Source: Candidatus Omnitrophota bacterium
GTDB taxonomy: Bacteria > Omnitrophota > Gorgyraeia > Duberdicusellales > 4484-171
NCBI GenBank assembly: GCA_023227945.1
Contig: JALOCC010000011.1
Location: 1 to 47,326 of the forward strand
Direction of reading: 5' to 3'
Length of the DNA: 47,326 bases
Under the pieces are notes generated by a model that ran no database searches, was not told the origin of the DNA, and saw only the letters and a program-made list of their open reading frames with translations. Shown here one piece after another: positions 1-7,660 of this stretch. Position numbers and translations under genes: made by a program. The first letter of the stretch is position 1. The number at the start of each line of letters is the position of its first letter.

Positions 1-180
1 TTCCCTCGCGTAATTTGTCCGGAATGTCCGGTAATTGCGGGGACAAAATACTGTAATTCTTTTGGCTTCAGTCAGATATATAATGTCCACCTCTTAAAGG
101 TGGACATTGTGCGGGAAGCTACAAAAAACAGATATAATTTTTGCACCGGGCAGTAATTCAGGCAGTTTCCAGTCACACTC
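1..180. repeat. left-edge intergenic repeat module with hairpin
   Basis: No gene is seen here. The stretch starts with a module containing CCTCGCGTAATTTGTCC and a second TGTCCGG, which recurs near 1296-1340 and 4302-4340, and in weaker form near 38085. It is followed by the hairpin at 82-108. It lies downstream of the minus-strand HEAT-repeat gene that ends at 181. Confidence 0.55.
82..108 (-). terminator. hairpin downstream of HEAT-repeat gene
   Basis: Perfect 11-bp arms AATGTCCACCT / AGGTGGACATT enclose a 5-nt loop. The hairpin sits about 70 nt past the stop of the minus-strand gene ending at 181. The flank on that side is ATATAT-rich rather than a clean U-tract, so it is a weak intrinsic terminator at best. 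The same GTCCACC/GGTGGAC core forms the hairpin at 1366-1406. Confidence 0.45.
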
Positions 181-1107
181 CTATCCCATCCACTGGCCGA
201 TACGATGCCAGTGCATCTCAAGTGTGCGAGAACCAGGGCATCCATTCAGTAAAGCGAAAACCCGCCGCATCTCCACTAGCCCGCCACGTCGGTCTAGTTC
301 CTCTCCGATGTCTCTGGCGATTGGCTCATTGTAAGTGATGGTTTCCTTGTCATTATCCATATAGGCTTTGCATAGTTTCTTGAGTATCTTGATCATCTCC
401 GCATCTCTCATGCTTTCGACGCGTAGGCCTGATTCCTTGCGTTTCCTCTCCCATTGAGCAATTAGGCCTTCCGCAAAAGATGTTTTTGAATACTTCAACT
501 GACTTCTGACGTCATCGCCATACTTCTCCAAAGCAGACATAAGCATATTGGTTGCTCGGTCGTCTGCCAACAGCCCAAGGCCATAGACTGCTCGCAAACG
601 CGTGAGATCATCATCCAGATACTCAATCAATGCAGTAGTTGCTTTCTTGGTGCCGATTCGTGTACAGAACTGCGAAATCTTGTCCGCAAGCGAACCTGCG
701 CTTTCCGCGTCAAACGCAAAGTGTCTAAGCAGAATATCCACCGCACGTTCGTCACCGATTTCCAGAAGAATCCCAATAAGATAGCGAACGTAGGAAGTGA
801 CGGAAATCTTGAGAAAGGGGTGTTCCTCTTGTGAATATTTGTCTTCTCTGGCATCGAAATGTAGCTGATCAAGCGCCTGTATAATTACTGGAACCGCTTC
901 AGGGCCTGCTCCTTTGAGTATATTCTGGGCCTTCTCCTTTTCCTTCTCTGGTATTCCATAGTAGATGTTCGTGCGATACGCATCCACGAGGCACTTAACT
1001 ATTGGATCCCGACTAAAACGATCAGTGGATGACACGATTCTCGTTGGTGTTGTTCCAGTGTCAGCAGTGGTCGTCTTGTTGAATATGGACTTGAACCAAT
1101 TCATCAT
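181..1107 (-). CDS. HEAT-repeat-like protein
   Basis: A 308-residue soluble protein with no signal peptide or membrane segment. The middle (about residues 60-220) is a series of amphipathic helical pairs in the style of HEAT/PBS-lyase repeats. These include an AVPVIIQALDQL block, a DERAVDILLRHF block and an LTRLRAVYGLGLLADDRA block, the last being the typical HEAT consensus. Such repeats are usually protein-binding scaffolds and no catalytic motif is visible. The ATG at 1107 follows a GAGGAAGA ribosome-binding site. The gene is more GC-rich than the bulk of the window, as is its neighbour ending at 1447, and both lie between repeat-containing gaps, which may indicate acquired DNA. Function unknown. 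Confidence 0.65.
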   Translation of the reverse strand: MMNWFKSIFNKTTTADTGTTPTRIVSSTDRFSRDPIVKCLVDAYRTNIYYGIPEKEKEKAQNILKGAGPEAVPVIIQALDQLHFDAREDKYSQEEHPFLKISVTSYVRYLIGILLEIGDERAVDILLRHFAFDAESAGSLADKISQFCTRIGTKKATTALIEYLDDDLTRLRAVYGLGLLADDRATNMLMSALEKYGDDVRSQLKYSKTSFAEGLIAQWERKRKESGLRVESMRDAEMIKILKKLCKAYMDNDKETITYNEPIARDIGEELDRRGGLVEMRRVFALLNGCPGSRTLEMHWHRIGQWMG

Positions 1108-1446
1108 TCTTCCTCTTCTTCGCCTAACATATAATATACGAATTCGTAATTTATGAGTTTTTGTACTGCCGCAAGGTGCAAATTTTGGGTCCCCCTATTA
1201 TTTGTCAAGAAGAAACCTCTCGGTATCTATATGTATGCATTATAGGACTAAATAGTGTGATTATCAAGAAATTCGCATTTTAGAAAGGTTATTTTCCTCG
1301 CTAAATTGTCCAATTTGTCCGCTCGTTTTTGGATAGAAATTACGTAACTCTTTATACGGAAAATTGCTACAAAATGTCCACCCTATAAAGGTGGACATTT
1401 TGTAGCATCAACACCGGCTTATTCTATCTGCCTAGATCCGGTGCGT
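1108..1446. repeat. intergenic gap with dispersed-repeat copy
   Basis: A 339-nt gap without a gene. It carries one divergent copy of the dispersed repeat (AACCTCTC at about 1214, then CCTCGCTAAATTGTCC at about 1296) and the strong hairpin at 1366-1406. The same order (AACCTCTC, TATGTAT-TATAGG, GTGATTATCAAGAAATTCGC, then CCTCGCTAA-TTGTCC) recurs at 4221-4340. Confidence 0.6.
1366..1406 (-). terminator. strong 17-bp hairpin, probable terminator
   Basis: Perfect 17-bp arms (GCTACAAAATGTCCACC and its complement) enclose a 7-nt loop, 40 nt past the stop of the minus-strand gene ending at 1447. On the minus strand the right arm is followed by AATTTTCC, a short T-run, so an intrinsic terminator is likely. 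The core is shared with the hairpin at 82-108, so it may also be part of a mobile repeat. Confidence 0.55.
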
Positions 1447-2106
1447 CTATTTGCCGGCGGGCTTGCCTGCCAAAGTAACTGACCGGATGAAAACTCTAGC
1501 TTCGTCGAGTGGGTATGAGCCCTCTCCGTCAACAAATCCGCCTAGAAAATCCCTTCTGATCACCTGCGATGGATCACTGCCAGTAAAAGTATATCGGGCG
1601 ATCACTGATGCCGTCTGCACGTCTACAAATGTTAAGTAAATATAGTGCTTGTAAGCGTTAGCGCCATTGCCGTTTTTATCGTCATAACAGCCAATTTGGA
1701 CTTTTTCGCTTTCCCAGATAACTAGCGTTCCAACCTCTTCATGGGAGCGTGGACGTAAAGTGCCTGGAAGCTGACGTAGCTCTTCGAGAGCGATCGCATT
1801 TTGGCCGTTCGAGCCACGCCACATCGGAAGCAACTTTCCCCGTATCGTTAGCGGGAGATTGGATGTGGAAGTCTGGACGCGTGATGATCCAAGAGCCGCT
1901 TTTATTATAGTCCCGTATTCGGTTTCATGAGGAACAAATGGTGCAAGTTCCCGTTCGTCTTTCCGTTGGCCGAGTCGACAAACCATGGTGATGACTATAG
2001 GAATGGCGAGCGCTACCAGTACTGAGATGCCGAAAATCAATTTCAGCTGACGCCACTCGGCCTTAGTTGGCATGAAAATAAATGATTTCTTTGATTTGGA
2101 AGTCAT
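1447..2106 (-). CDS. membrane-anchored protein of unknown function
   Basis: A 219-residue protein with a basic N-terminus, a single hydrophobic segment at about residues 22-43 and a long hydrophilic remainder. It is probably anchored in the inner membrane with its C-terminal domain in the periplasm. I recognise no family motif. The C-terminal half (about 95-210) looks like a compact beta-rich domain. No strong ribosome-binding site precedes the ATG at 2106, so the start is moderately certain. The base composition is GC-richer than most of the window. It stands alone between two gaps carrying repeat-like sequence. Confidence 0.55.
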   Translation of the reverse strand: MTSKSKKSFIFMPTKAEWRQLKLIFGISVLVALAIPIVITMVCRLGQRKDERELAPFVPHETEYGTIIKAALGSSRVQTSTSNLPLTIRGKLLPMWRGSNGQNAIALEELRQLPGTLRPRSHEEVGTLVIWESEKVQIGCYDDKNGNGANAYKHYIYLTFVDVQTASVIARYTFTGSDPSQVIRRDFLGGFVDGEGSYPLDEARVFIRSVTLAGKPAGK

Positions 2107-2220
2107 TGCAGTAGTTGTCCTATTGGGACCATCCTATTTGTGGACACCTTATAATCCCAGGATGTCATTTTTGGGAACGTCCCCACGGCACAGGGCGAAT
2201 ACGAAAGCCCGGCCCTCTGC

Positions 2221-2943
2221 CTACATTTTCTTATAAGGAATAGACGTGGCCGGCTCCGAAACAATAGATTCCTCGCTCACTGGATGCGCGGCCAGAAACA
2301 CGGATTTACACGCGTCATATTCATTTTTGATTCGTACATTTAGAGACGTCTTCTTGTCATCACCAGTGTCTACTCTATGTATAAATGTCCCGATGTAGGT
2401 GGCCTTATTCGGAAAAACATCGAATATGACAATTTTGGGATCGGATGGTTCTAATCCTGCACTGTACATATAGGTCTTATATCCTTTGGGGAACTGTAAG
2501 TATGCCGGAGGGAAGGACACGTAATTCGGCAAATAAAACATGAATTCACTTACATAATACCTACCTACCGGTAATTTTGCCGTGAAGTATCCATTATCGG
2601 CTATCTGGGTTTTAAAAGCCAGTTTTCCAGGAAGAAGGATGTTGGTATTAACCGATTGCTCATCGGAATAAGGCGAAACGTGCGTAACAATCATCTGTGG
2701 GCACACAACCCCGAAAAGCTTCTTTCCGTCGTAACGATAAAGATTCCCCTCAATGAGAATTTGCATCTGGCCAAAAACGATCCCTTCCTGTTCGTTCGGA
2801 ATAAACCCTGCCTCAGGATTAGTCGCCATGGTCGCGCATCCGGTGATCCCTAAAATTAATAAAACGCAAAAAGAACCTGCGGCAAATATTTTTCTGAATT
2901 TTATTAAACGATACGATCCGGTCTTTAGCAAAGATGGTTGCAT
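2221..2943 (-). CDS. putative lipoprotein
   Basis: A 240-residue exported lipoprotein. A hydrophobic stretch (about 20-35) ends in the lipobox LGITGC with Cys36 as the lipidation site. The mature part is hydrophilic with several short aromatic/glycine-rich strands (for example LPVGRYYVSEF) that suggest a beta-sandwich or carboxypeptidase-regulatory-like domain. That domain assignment is an inference. The ATG at 2943 follows AAAGGAG. It starts 23 nt after the stop of the Sel1-repeat gene, so the two are probably co-transcribed. I do not recognise the family. Confidence 0.6.
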   Translation of the reverse strand: MQPSLLKTGSYRLIKFRKIFAAGSFCVLLILGITGCATMATNPEAGFIPNEQEGIVFGQMQILIEGNLYRYDGKKLFGVVCPQMIVTHVSPYSDEQSVNTNILLPGKLAFKTQIADNGYFTAKLPVGRYYVSEFMFYLPNYVSFPPAYLQFPKGYKTYMYSAGLEPSDPKIVIFDVFPNKATYIGTFIHRVDTGDDKKTSLNVRIKNEYDACKSVFLAAHPVSEESIVSEPATSIPYKKM

Positions 2944-2966
2944 AACAACTCCTTTTAGTTAGTGGC

Positions 2967-4010
2967 TTACTTGTTCCGTTCGATCCATTCAGCCACTTGC
3001 TTCTTTACTTCTGCAATTTGATCCTTTTTTAATTTCTTTTCAGTTTGCCGCGCACGTATATTAGCTTCCTTATCACCTTGCGACGCGGACAACAAAAACC
3101 ACCTGTAGGCCTCCGCCATATCTTGCACCACACCTATACCCCTGAAGTAACATTCTCCCAAAGCACCCTGAGCCGCAACAAATCCCTGCTCAGCAGCTTT
3201 GCGATACCACTTAACCGCTTCCGCATCATCTTTCCCCACGCCTATGCCATTATAGTAACAGAAGCCTAAATTGAATTGAGAAGCGTAGAAATTCTGCTCG
3301 GCGGCTTTGCGATACCACTTCACCGCTTCCTGCTGATCCTTTTCTACACCTTCACCATTGCTATAACACTGGGCCAAATTATGCTGAGCATAAACATCAT
3401 TCTGCTCAGCGGCCTTACGAAGCCACTTTAGTCCTTCCTGCTGATCTTTCCCTACGCCATCACCATGGAGATAACAGAGGCCCAAATTGGTTTGAGCGGA
3501 TAGATAGTTCTGGTCGGCAGCTTTTCGAAACAATTCTACCGCTTTCTGTGAATTTTTCTTTACAAATTGCCCATCGCGGTAGAAAACACCCAAAGTGTAT
3601 TGAGCTTCGGCGAAATTCTGCTCAGCAGCCTTACAATACCACCTCAATCCTTCCTCTTCATCCTTTTCCACACCTATACCGTGAAGGTAACAAAAACCAA
3701 GACAGTCTTGAGCTGAAAAAAAGTTCTGGTCGGCGGCTTTACGAAACCACTTCACCGCTTCCACTTCATCCTTAGTCACGCCAAGCCTACCTTGCGATAA
3801 TATACGACCAAATTCAACCTGCGCTTCGACATCACCGTTCTCTGCCTTAGCCCGGATCTCGGAAAGCTTCTTACCGTCAGCATCGCTTTGCTGAGCGTAC
3901 AATGTTTGACCGGCTAACATCAGCACCAAGACAAAACCTAATATAAATCTGTTGAATATGCTTCCAGGCGCGCGCGGCTTTAATCCGAATGATTTTCCTA
4001 ATATGCTCAT
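2967..4010 (-). CDS. secreted Sel1-repeat (TPR-like) protein
   Basis: A 347-residue protein. A signal peptide covers roughly residues 1-39 (hydrophobic FILGFVLVLMLAG, cleavage near LYAQ). After it come seven consecutive 36-residue Sel1-like repeats with the pattern AQ-LG-CY-GxGVxKD-EAVKWYRKAAEQ, then a basic C-terminal helix. Sel1 repeats are alpha/alpha solenoids used for protein-protein contacts. Here the protein is most likely periplasmic. The repeats are regular enough to give a 108-nt periodicity in the DNA. The ATG at 4010 follows AAGGAG. It precedes the lipoprotein gene by 23 nt, which suggests the two act together at the envelope. Confidence 0.85.
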   Translation of the reverse strand: MSILGKSFGLKPRAPGSIFNRFILGFVLVLMLAGQTLYAQQSDADGKKLSEIRAKAENGDVEAQVEFGRILSQGRLGVTKDEVEAVKWFRKAADQNFFSAQDCLGFCYLHGIGVEKDEEEGLRWYCKAAEQNFAEAQYTLGVFYRDGQFVKKNSQKAVELFRKAADQNYLSAQTNLGLCYLHGDGVGKDQQEGLKWLRKAAEQNDVYAQHNLAQCYSNGEGVEKDQQEAVKWYRKAAEQNFYASQFNLGFCYYNGIGVGKDDAEAVKWYRKAAEQGFVAAQGALGECYFRGIGVVQDMAEAYRWFLLSASQGDKEANIRARQTEKKLKKDQIAEVKKQVAEWIERNK

Positions 4011-4365
4011 TTTGCTCTCCTTCTTTTGCCGAACATTGCCGTTGTTAGCGATCCAAAAGGGAATTCGGGACGGAATTCGGGGGACACAATACTTAATTAT
4101 TATATAACAACAAAGGGGATAGTTCTAATTTTTTGATAAAAATAGATCTATCCCCTCTCCTTTTTTAACCCGAGCACTCCTGAAACTAAAACAGGGTCCC
4201 AGTCGTATTCCACGAGGGGAAACCTCTCTCTATCTACAAGTATGTATTATAGGGCTAAATAGGGTGATTATCAAGAAATTCGCGGATTAGAGAGGTTAAT
4301 CCCTCGCTAATTTGTCCGTTTTGTCCGGTTGTTTTTGGGTGAAAAATCTGCAATCCATTGAGCTA
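4011..4365. repeat. intergenic gap with dispersed-repeat copy
   Basis: A 355-nt gap with no gene. It contains a dispersed-repeat copy: CGTATTCCACGAGGGGA followed by AACCTCTC at about 4221. A matching GAGAGGTT near 4290 could pair with it (8-bp arms about 60 nt apart). After that comes CCTCGCTAATTTGTCCG at 4302. The repeat runs up to the end of the sigma-like gene, whose last residues may be encoded by repeat sequence. Confidence 0.55.
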
Positions 4366-4818
4366 TTAAGAGATAGCATTGTCTACCTCTCTTGACGTGG
4401 ACATCAGCGATAAATCTGTATTTTTGATACTATATTCACTGTACTGGTTGTAATAGTTTGATTCAACCAATTCTTTCTTCAAAGAATCAATTATAAACCC
4501 ATCGATTCGTTTCCAAATATAAGAAACAAGCTTTACAGGCTTAGGGTTACCTTGCTTATCACAATAATCAAGATTATAGCTTTCAATTTTTTTATAAACA
4601 ACCAATATGGCTTCTTCAAGTAAATCTTCGCCAAATCGCTGAAGCAGTTCAGGAAATACTATTTTGTGAATTCTAAAGATTAAGAAACCAATATAATGAA
4701 AAACAATTTTATCCTTGCTCTTCTTTGATCCTTTTTGAGCCTTATAAATCAAAAGCCTTTCTTCGGATAGAGAAATCTTTGGATAGCATCTGATGACATT
4801 CCTGTAAACTTCCCACAT
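4366..4818 (-). CDS. sigma-70 region-2-like protein, possibly truncated
   Basis: A 150-residue protein. Residues about 17-115 look like the core of a sigma-70 region 2: a helical RLLIYKAQKGSKKSKDKIV block, then FGEDLLEEAILVVYKKIESY, then VSYIWKRIDGFIIDSLKKE. No region 4 (the -35-binding HTH) is present. The C-terminus after about residue 125 is low-complexity and falls next to repeat DNA at 4366-4410, so the gene may have lost its 3' part. No clear ribosome-binding site precedes the ATG. A decayed copy of its middle part lies just upstream at 4836-4926. It could be a remnant of a sigma factor or a phage/mobile-element regulator. The assignment is tentative. Confidence 0.45.
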   Translation of the reverse strand: MWEVYRNVIRCYPKISLSEERLLIYKAQKGSKKSKDKIVFHYIGFLIFRIHKIVFPELLQRFGEDLLEEAILVVYKKIESYNLDYCDKQGNPKPVKLVSYIWKRIDGFIIDSLKKELVESNYYNQYSEYSIKNTDLSLMSTSREVDNAIS

Positions 4819-4835
4819 AAGAAGACAGATATACT

Positions 4836-4926
4836 ATTAATTCTTTTTTCAAAAAATAAATTATAAAAAACATCTATCCATTTCCAAACATACGAAACGA
4901 ATTTAACCAGCTTGAGATTGTCTTAT
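4836..4926 (-). pseudogene. decayed duplicate of the sigma-like gene segment
   Basis: Read on the minus strand, this segment encodes LKLVKFVSYVWKWID and, after a one-base shift, FIIYFLKKELI. This parallels PKPVKLVSYIWKRID and FIIDSLKKELV in the gene at 4366-4818. The copy has no start codon, contains a frameshift and is bounded by a stop. It is therefore a fragment of a second copy, consistent with a tandem duplication followed by decay. Confidence 0.6.
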
Positions 4927-4932
4927 AAACAC

Positions 4933-4957
4933 AAAGCCCACCTAAAAGGTGGGCTTT
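4933..4957 (-). terminator. intrinsic terminator of the NikR-porin unit
   Basis: Perfect 11-bp arms AAAGCCCACCT / AGGTGGGCTTT enclose a 3-nt loop, about 20 nt past the stop of the minus-strand gene ending at 4979. The following minus-strand bases (GTGTTTATAAG) are only modestly T-rich, but position and stability fit a terminator. Confidence 0.7.
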
Positions 4958-4978
4958 GGTTATATCTAACGTAATTTT

Positions 4979-5293
4979 CTATAACGTTTCTATATACTTT
5001 ACTCTTTTACCCGTTACTGCGGCTACCGTTACCATTATCCCCCATATCAGAAAGATAGACAGAGTCATCGGAATACCAACCCTTGCCATTTCCGGTAAAA
5101 CCTCAGGAAGCCCAGCAGTTAGAAATGGTGGATAAGGAACAAATTCGCCGTGAGAGATATGTTCGATTGCCAACATTGCCACTCCGCCCCACAACATTGA
5201 ATTCAACCAATTGAAGTGTAATTTCTCGCTAGCTTTTTTTCCTGCGGCAGTTGTTACTATTGCCGCAGCTGTTGGGACAAGAAAACAAGCCAT
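4979..5293 (-). CDS. small inner-membrane protein, sister of the 5297-5575 product
   Basis: A 104-residue protein with three hydrophobic segments: about 4-16, 29-46 and 72-93. The central segment SMLWGGVAMLAIEHI closely parallels LMLWGAAAMILIDHI in the gene directly upstream, and the last segments (IFLIWGIM / VFIIWGIS) match too, so the two are paralogues. The acidic-His pair (EH here, DH there) inside or at the edge of a membrane helix could be a metal ligand. That is an inference from its place behind nikR and a porin. The ATG at 5293 has a strong AAGGAGG site and only 3 nt separate it from the upstream gene. No known family recognised. Confidence 0.7.
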   Translation of the reverse strand: MACFLVPTAAAIVTTAAGKKASEKLHFNWLNSMLWGGVAMLAIEHISHGEFVPYPPFLTAGLPEVLPEMARVGIPMTLSIFLIWGIMVTVAAVTGKRVKYIETL

Positions 5294-5296
5294 TTT

Positions 5297-5575
5297 TTAC
5301 CTCCTTTTTAAATTTGAAATTAAAAGTGAAATTCCCCATATTATAAACACGGGCACCAACATTGTAATCCCCAATAACGCGCTATTTCTAATCATCCCAT
5401 CTGTTGTTTTCTCCAAAAACGCCCCACCCTCATATCCGAATATATGGTCGATGAGAATCATTGCTGCTGCTCCCCAAAGCATTAAAGCTAAAAAATCTAA
5501 TTTATATTTTTTGGGTAAAACAAATTTAGCTAAAGTTGCGCCTGTCGCCGCGATAGAAGTTGTTGCTAACCACAT
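5297..5575 (-). CDS. small inner-membrane protein, first of a paralogous pair
   Basis: A 92-residue protein with three hydrophobic segments (about 3-19, 28-46, 67-87) and a basic NLKRR tail. It shares the LMLWG-AM--I(D/E)HI core with the next gene. AGGAGG precedes the ATG at 5575, and the porin stop is 13 nt upstream, so the porin and both small proteins form one unit. In the NikR-controlled context the pair might form a hetero-oligomeric inner-membrane component for nickel or cobalt passage. This is inference only, and I know no characterised homologue. Confidence 0.7.
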   Translation of the reverse strand: MWLATTSIAATGATLAKFVLPKKYKLDFLALMLWGAAAMILIDHIFGYEGGAFLEKTTDGMIRNSALLGITMLVPVFIIWGISLLISNLKRR

Positions 5576-5588
5576 ATTAACCTCCTAC

Positions 5589-6935
5589 TTAGAAATCTAC
5601 CTGTGTCCTCATCCCTCCCACAAATACTCCATCTGTATCATCGGCTATGTCTTTTCCAAAAGGATTCCAGATATATTGGAAATCTGGGCTGACGGAAAGA
5701 TGCTTGTTGCAATATATTTTATAATAAGCCTCAAGATGGCCCTCTGTTTTCCCCAAACGTCCGGTAGCTTCTTTGTAATCATCAGAAGGAAAGATTTGGC
5801 CAACAGCAAAAGCCACTACATCATTTTCCCTACCCCAAGGTTTTCCCTCAATCTGAAAGCCTGCGCTCCAGGATTGTTCAAGGGAATAGTTTAAATCGCC
5901 GGTTGCGGTAATTTCCGGATTATAAACCTCTGGATTCTGCCAGCCATAACGGGTAAAGAGAGTCACGACATCGTTGGCTTTCTGGTCAAAACTTAAACCA
6001 AAACCATAGGCATTTTCTTTGGTTTGCGTATCGTCAAGCCATTTGGTATGGTAAACATTATTCCTCCAGCCTAAGATACGGTAGTTACCGGGGAGATTGA
6101 AAAAGTTTGTTTTAAAAGTTACCTGCCCCATACTTACAAGGTTATCGGTAATTTTTTCCCAGTCATTGTTCCCATCAAATACGCCGTAGTTAAATTCAAC
6201 CCACTCTTTCGGCATATAAGCAAGACGTATGCCCATTGTATTATCAGAAAATTCAATTGTCGGTGAATTACGGAAAATTCTGCCTAAAAACTGCGTAGTT
6301 TCATCATTGGCAACGGCGTTATCATCGAAATAAACCGTAGGATCAAGCTTTCCAAAGGTTATGGCTGCCTTATCGTTGAAAAGCCCTTGTTCATACCAGG
6401 CTTCAGTAACTCTGACATTAACATCGTCATCAGCATCACGGTTAACATTACTATACAAGGTAAGATTGTCTTCAAGCCCTGCGCCTTGACCATTTTCAAG
6501 ATGCAGAAAGGCTCTACCGGTTATTTGCTCAAATTCCTTGCCTATCGTAATGTCCGTAGAATATGAGCCATCAGTACGGGAAATGTTCCGGTTGGCATCG
6601 TCTGATGCGTTATTAACATTATTTGTTCCTTGGACGACCATTGTTGCGCCAGCGCTAATATCAAGACCCTTTGCGATTTGTTCAGGAAGCCCAGTTTCAC
6701 GATGAAGCTTTTCATCAAGCTGAGAGAGTTTTGTTTCGTATTGAGAGATTTTGTCTGCCTGAAGTTTTATTGTGCCCTCCTGAGACTTAATGTAACCGTC
6801 CTGCTGGGAAGCTTTTTTTTCTAACGCTTCTATACGGGATTTGAGCTGATTTATTTCATCCTGTATAGATGACTCATCAGCAAGACAAACATTTGCAAAA
6901 AAACAGATACCAATCAAAAATGTAATTATCCGCAT
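5589..6935 (-). CDS. OprB-like outer-membrane porin
   Basis: A 448-residue protein. Residues 1-19 are a signal peptide (cleavage near CLADE). Residues about 20-75 form a heptad-rich coiled coil (INQLKSRIEALEKKASQQ). The remainder is a beta-barrel of alternating amphipathic strands. The last strands (EAYYKIYCNKHLSVSPDFQY then IWNPFGKD and a terminal aromatic TQVDF) are typical of the OprB/carbohydrate-porin family. A terminal Phe is the usual outer-membrane assembly signal. Gene order (nikR, DUF2292, porin, two small membrane proteins) suggests uptake of a metal or metal chelate rather than sugar. The start region lies in a conspicuous hairpin (6936-6973) containing the ribosome-binding site. 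Confidence 0.85.
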   Translation of the reverse strand: MRIITFLIGICFFANVCLADESSIQDEINQLKSRIEALEKKASQQDGYIKSQEGTIKLQADKISQYETKLSQLDEKLHRETGLPEQIAKGLDISAGATMVVQGTNNVNNASDDANRNISRTDGSYSTDITIGKEFEQITGRAFLHLENGQGAGLEDNLTLYSNVNRDADDDVNVRVTEAWYEQGLFNDKAAITFGKLDPTVYFDDNAVANDETTQFLGRIFRNSPTIEFSDNTMGIRLAYMPKEWVEFNYGVFDGNNDWEKITDNLVSMGQVTFKTNFFNLPGNYRILGWRNNVYHTKWLDDTQTKENAYGFGLSFDQKANDVVTLFTRYGWQNPEVYNPEITATGDLNYSLEQSWSAGFQIEGKPWGRENDVVAFAVGQIFPSDDYKEATGRLGKTEGHLEAYYKIYCNKHLSVSPDFQYIWNPFGKDIADDTDGVFVGGMRTQVDF

Positions 6936-6973
6936 CTGGACAACCTCCTTTACTTTTTTCTCTGGTTGTCCAG
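6936..6973 (-). promoter_or_regulatory. hairpin enclosing the porin ribosome-binding site
   Basis: Perfect 10-bp arms CTGGACAACC / GGTTGTCCAG enclose an 18-nt loop, and the 3' arm abuts the porin ATG. On the mRNA the AAGGAGG site lies partly in the loop, and its last GG pairs in the stem. Folding would therefore restrict ribosome access. This suggests translational control by a protein, a ligand or temperature. Alternatively the palindrome is a DNA operator. Confidence 0.55.
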
Positions 6974-6980
6974 TCGAAAA

Positions 6981-7022
6981 AATTACTGTTTAATATCTGA
7001 CACTGCAGGTGCAGTAGTAATT
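6981..7022 (-). terminator. hairpin complex between DUF2292 and porin genes
   Basis: Outer arms AATTACT / AGTAATT flank an inner perfect palindrome ACTGCA-GG-TGCAGT (7002-7015). On the minus strand the outer stem is followed by TTTTTTC. This resembles a weak terminator or attenuator that would lower porin transcription relative to nikR. Confidence 0.4.
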
Positions 7023-7023
7023 C

Positions 7024-7185
7024 TTATTTAAACCGCCTCTTCTCCCTTTTCTCAATTTGTACAACTTTTGAATCATGTATAGTAAGCACTACTTCGCCAT
7101 ATTCTATATTGCCAATCGCCCTTAAAACTTCATGCGCTATGCGTTGTTTTTCTTTTTCTTCTAATTTAAGCGTTTTATTTTCCAT
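7024..7185 (-). CDS. DUF2292 (YezD-like) small protein
   Basis: A 53-residue ORF (start MENKTLKLEEKEKQ, end EKREKRRFK). The pattern IAHEVLRAIGNIEYGEV, then VLTIHDSKVVQIEK matches the DUF2292/YezD family of small basic proteins. Members often sit beside transporters for sulfur compounds or metals, and their function is unknown. It starts 28 nt after the nikR stop and precedes the porin, so it belongs to the NikR-controlled unit. The ribosome-binding site is weak. An in-frame stop two codons upstream fixes the ATG at 7185. Confidence 0.75.
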   Translation of the reverse strand: MENKTLKLEEKEKQRIAHEVLRAIGNIEYGEVVLTIHDSKVVQIEKREKRRFK

Positions 7186-7213
7186 TTGTTATATTTTCAA
7201 AAACTACATAAAG

Positions 7214-7612
7214 CTATGTCGTGCTTATAACCAGTTTTCCGTGCTTAACGCCTTTTAGGGCTATCAGTTTATCTGAAAGCTCCTTTAAATTCTTTGCTTT
7301 CCCCTTTAAGGCAATTATTTCCAAACAATTATTATGGTCTAGATGAACATGCTGGGTAGATAAAATACTATGCGAAAAGTCATGCTGTATATCTAATGAC
7401 TTATTCACTAATTCTCTCCTGTGATGGTCATAGATAAGAATAATTGCCCCGGAAACTTCTTTATTTTTCTCACAAGCTTCTTCAACAAGATTTTTCCTTA
7501 TCAAAAATCTTATAGCTTGTGAACGATTAGGAAATTTATGTACCCCTACAAGTTTATCCAATTTTTTCAAAAGATCATCTTCTAACGATACACCAAAACG
7601 TCTTATTTGCAC
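7214..7612 (-). CDS. nikR: nickel-responsive regulator NikR
   Basis: A 132-residue protein matching the NikR family over its full length. The N-terminal ribbon-helix-helix ([19 protein letters not shown], then [13 protein letters not shown]) binds DNA, and the C-terminal ACT-like domain binds nickel. The nickel ligands of E. coli NikR (His76, His87, His89, Cys95) correspond here to His77, His88, His90 and Cys96 in [10 protein letters not shown]. The start is a GTG at 7612 behind AGGAGG. A NikR-type operator overlaps its promoter (7661-7687), so it is probably autoregulated and also controls the downstream DUF2292, porin and small-membrane-protein genes. Confidence 0.92.
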   Translation of the reverse strand: MQIRRFGVSLEDDLLKKLDKLVGVHKFPNRSQAIRFLIRKNLVEEACEKNKEVSGAIILIYDHHRRELVNKSLDIQHDFSHSILSTQHVHLDHNNCLEIIALKGKAKNLKELSDKLIALKGVKHGKLVISTT

Positions 7613-7660
7613 CGAACTCCTCCTTTTTTAGAATTATATTTTGGAAGAACTTAATTTCTA

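Noticed and set aside
2995..3900. 108-bp DNA repeats as a possible non-coding repeat array
   Set aside because: They are fully explained by the seven Sel1 protein repeats of 36 residues.
5211..5894. A 227-residue plus-strand open frame across the small membrane protein and porin genes
   Set aside because: It is antisense to two genes with signal peptide, membrane and barrel features and good ribosome sites. Its own product has no recognisable domain.
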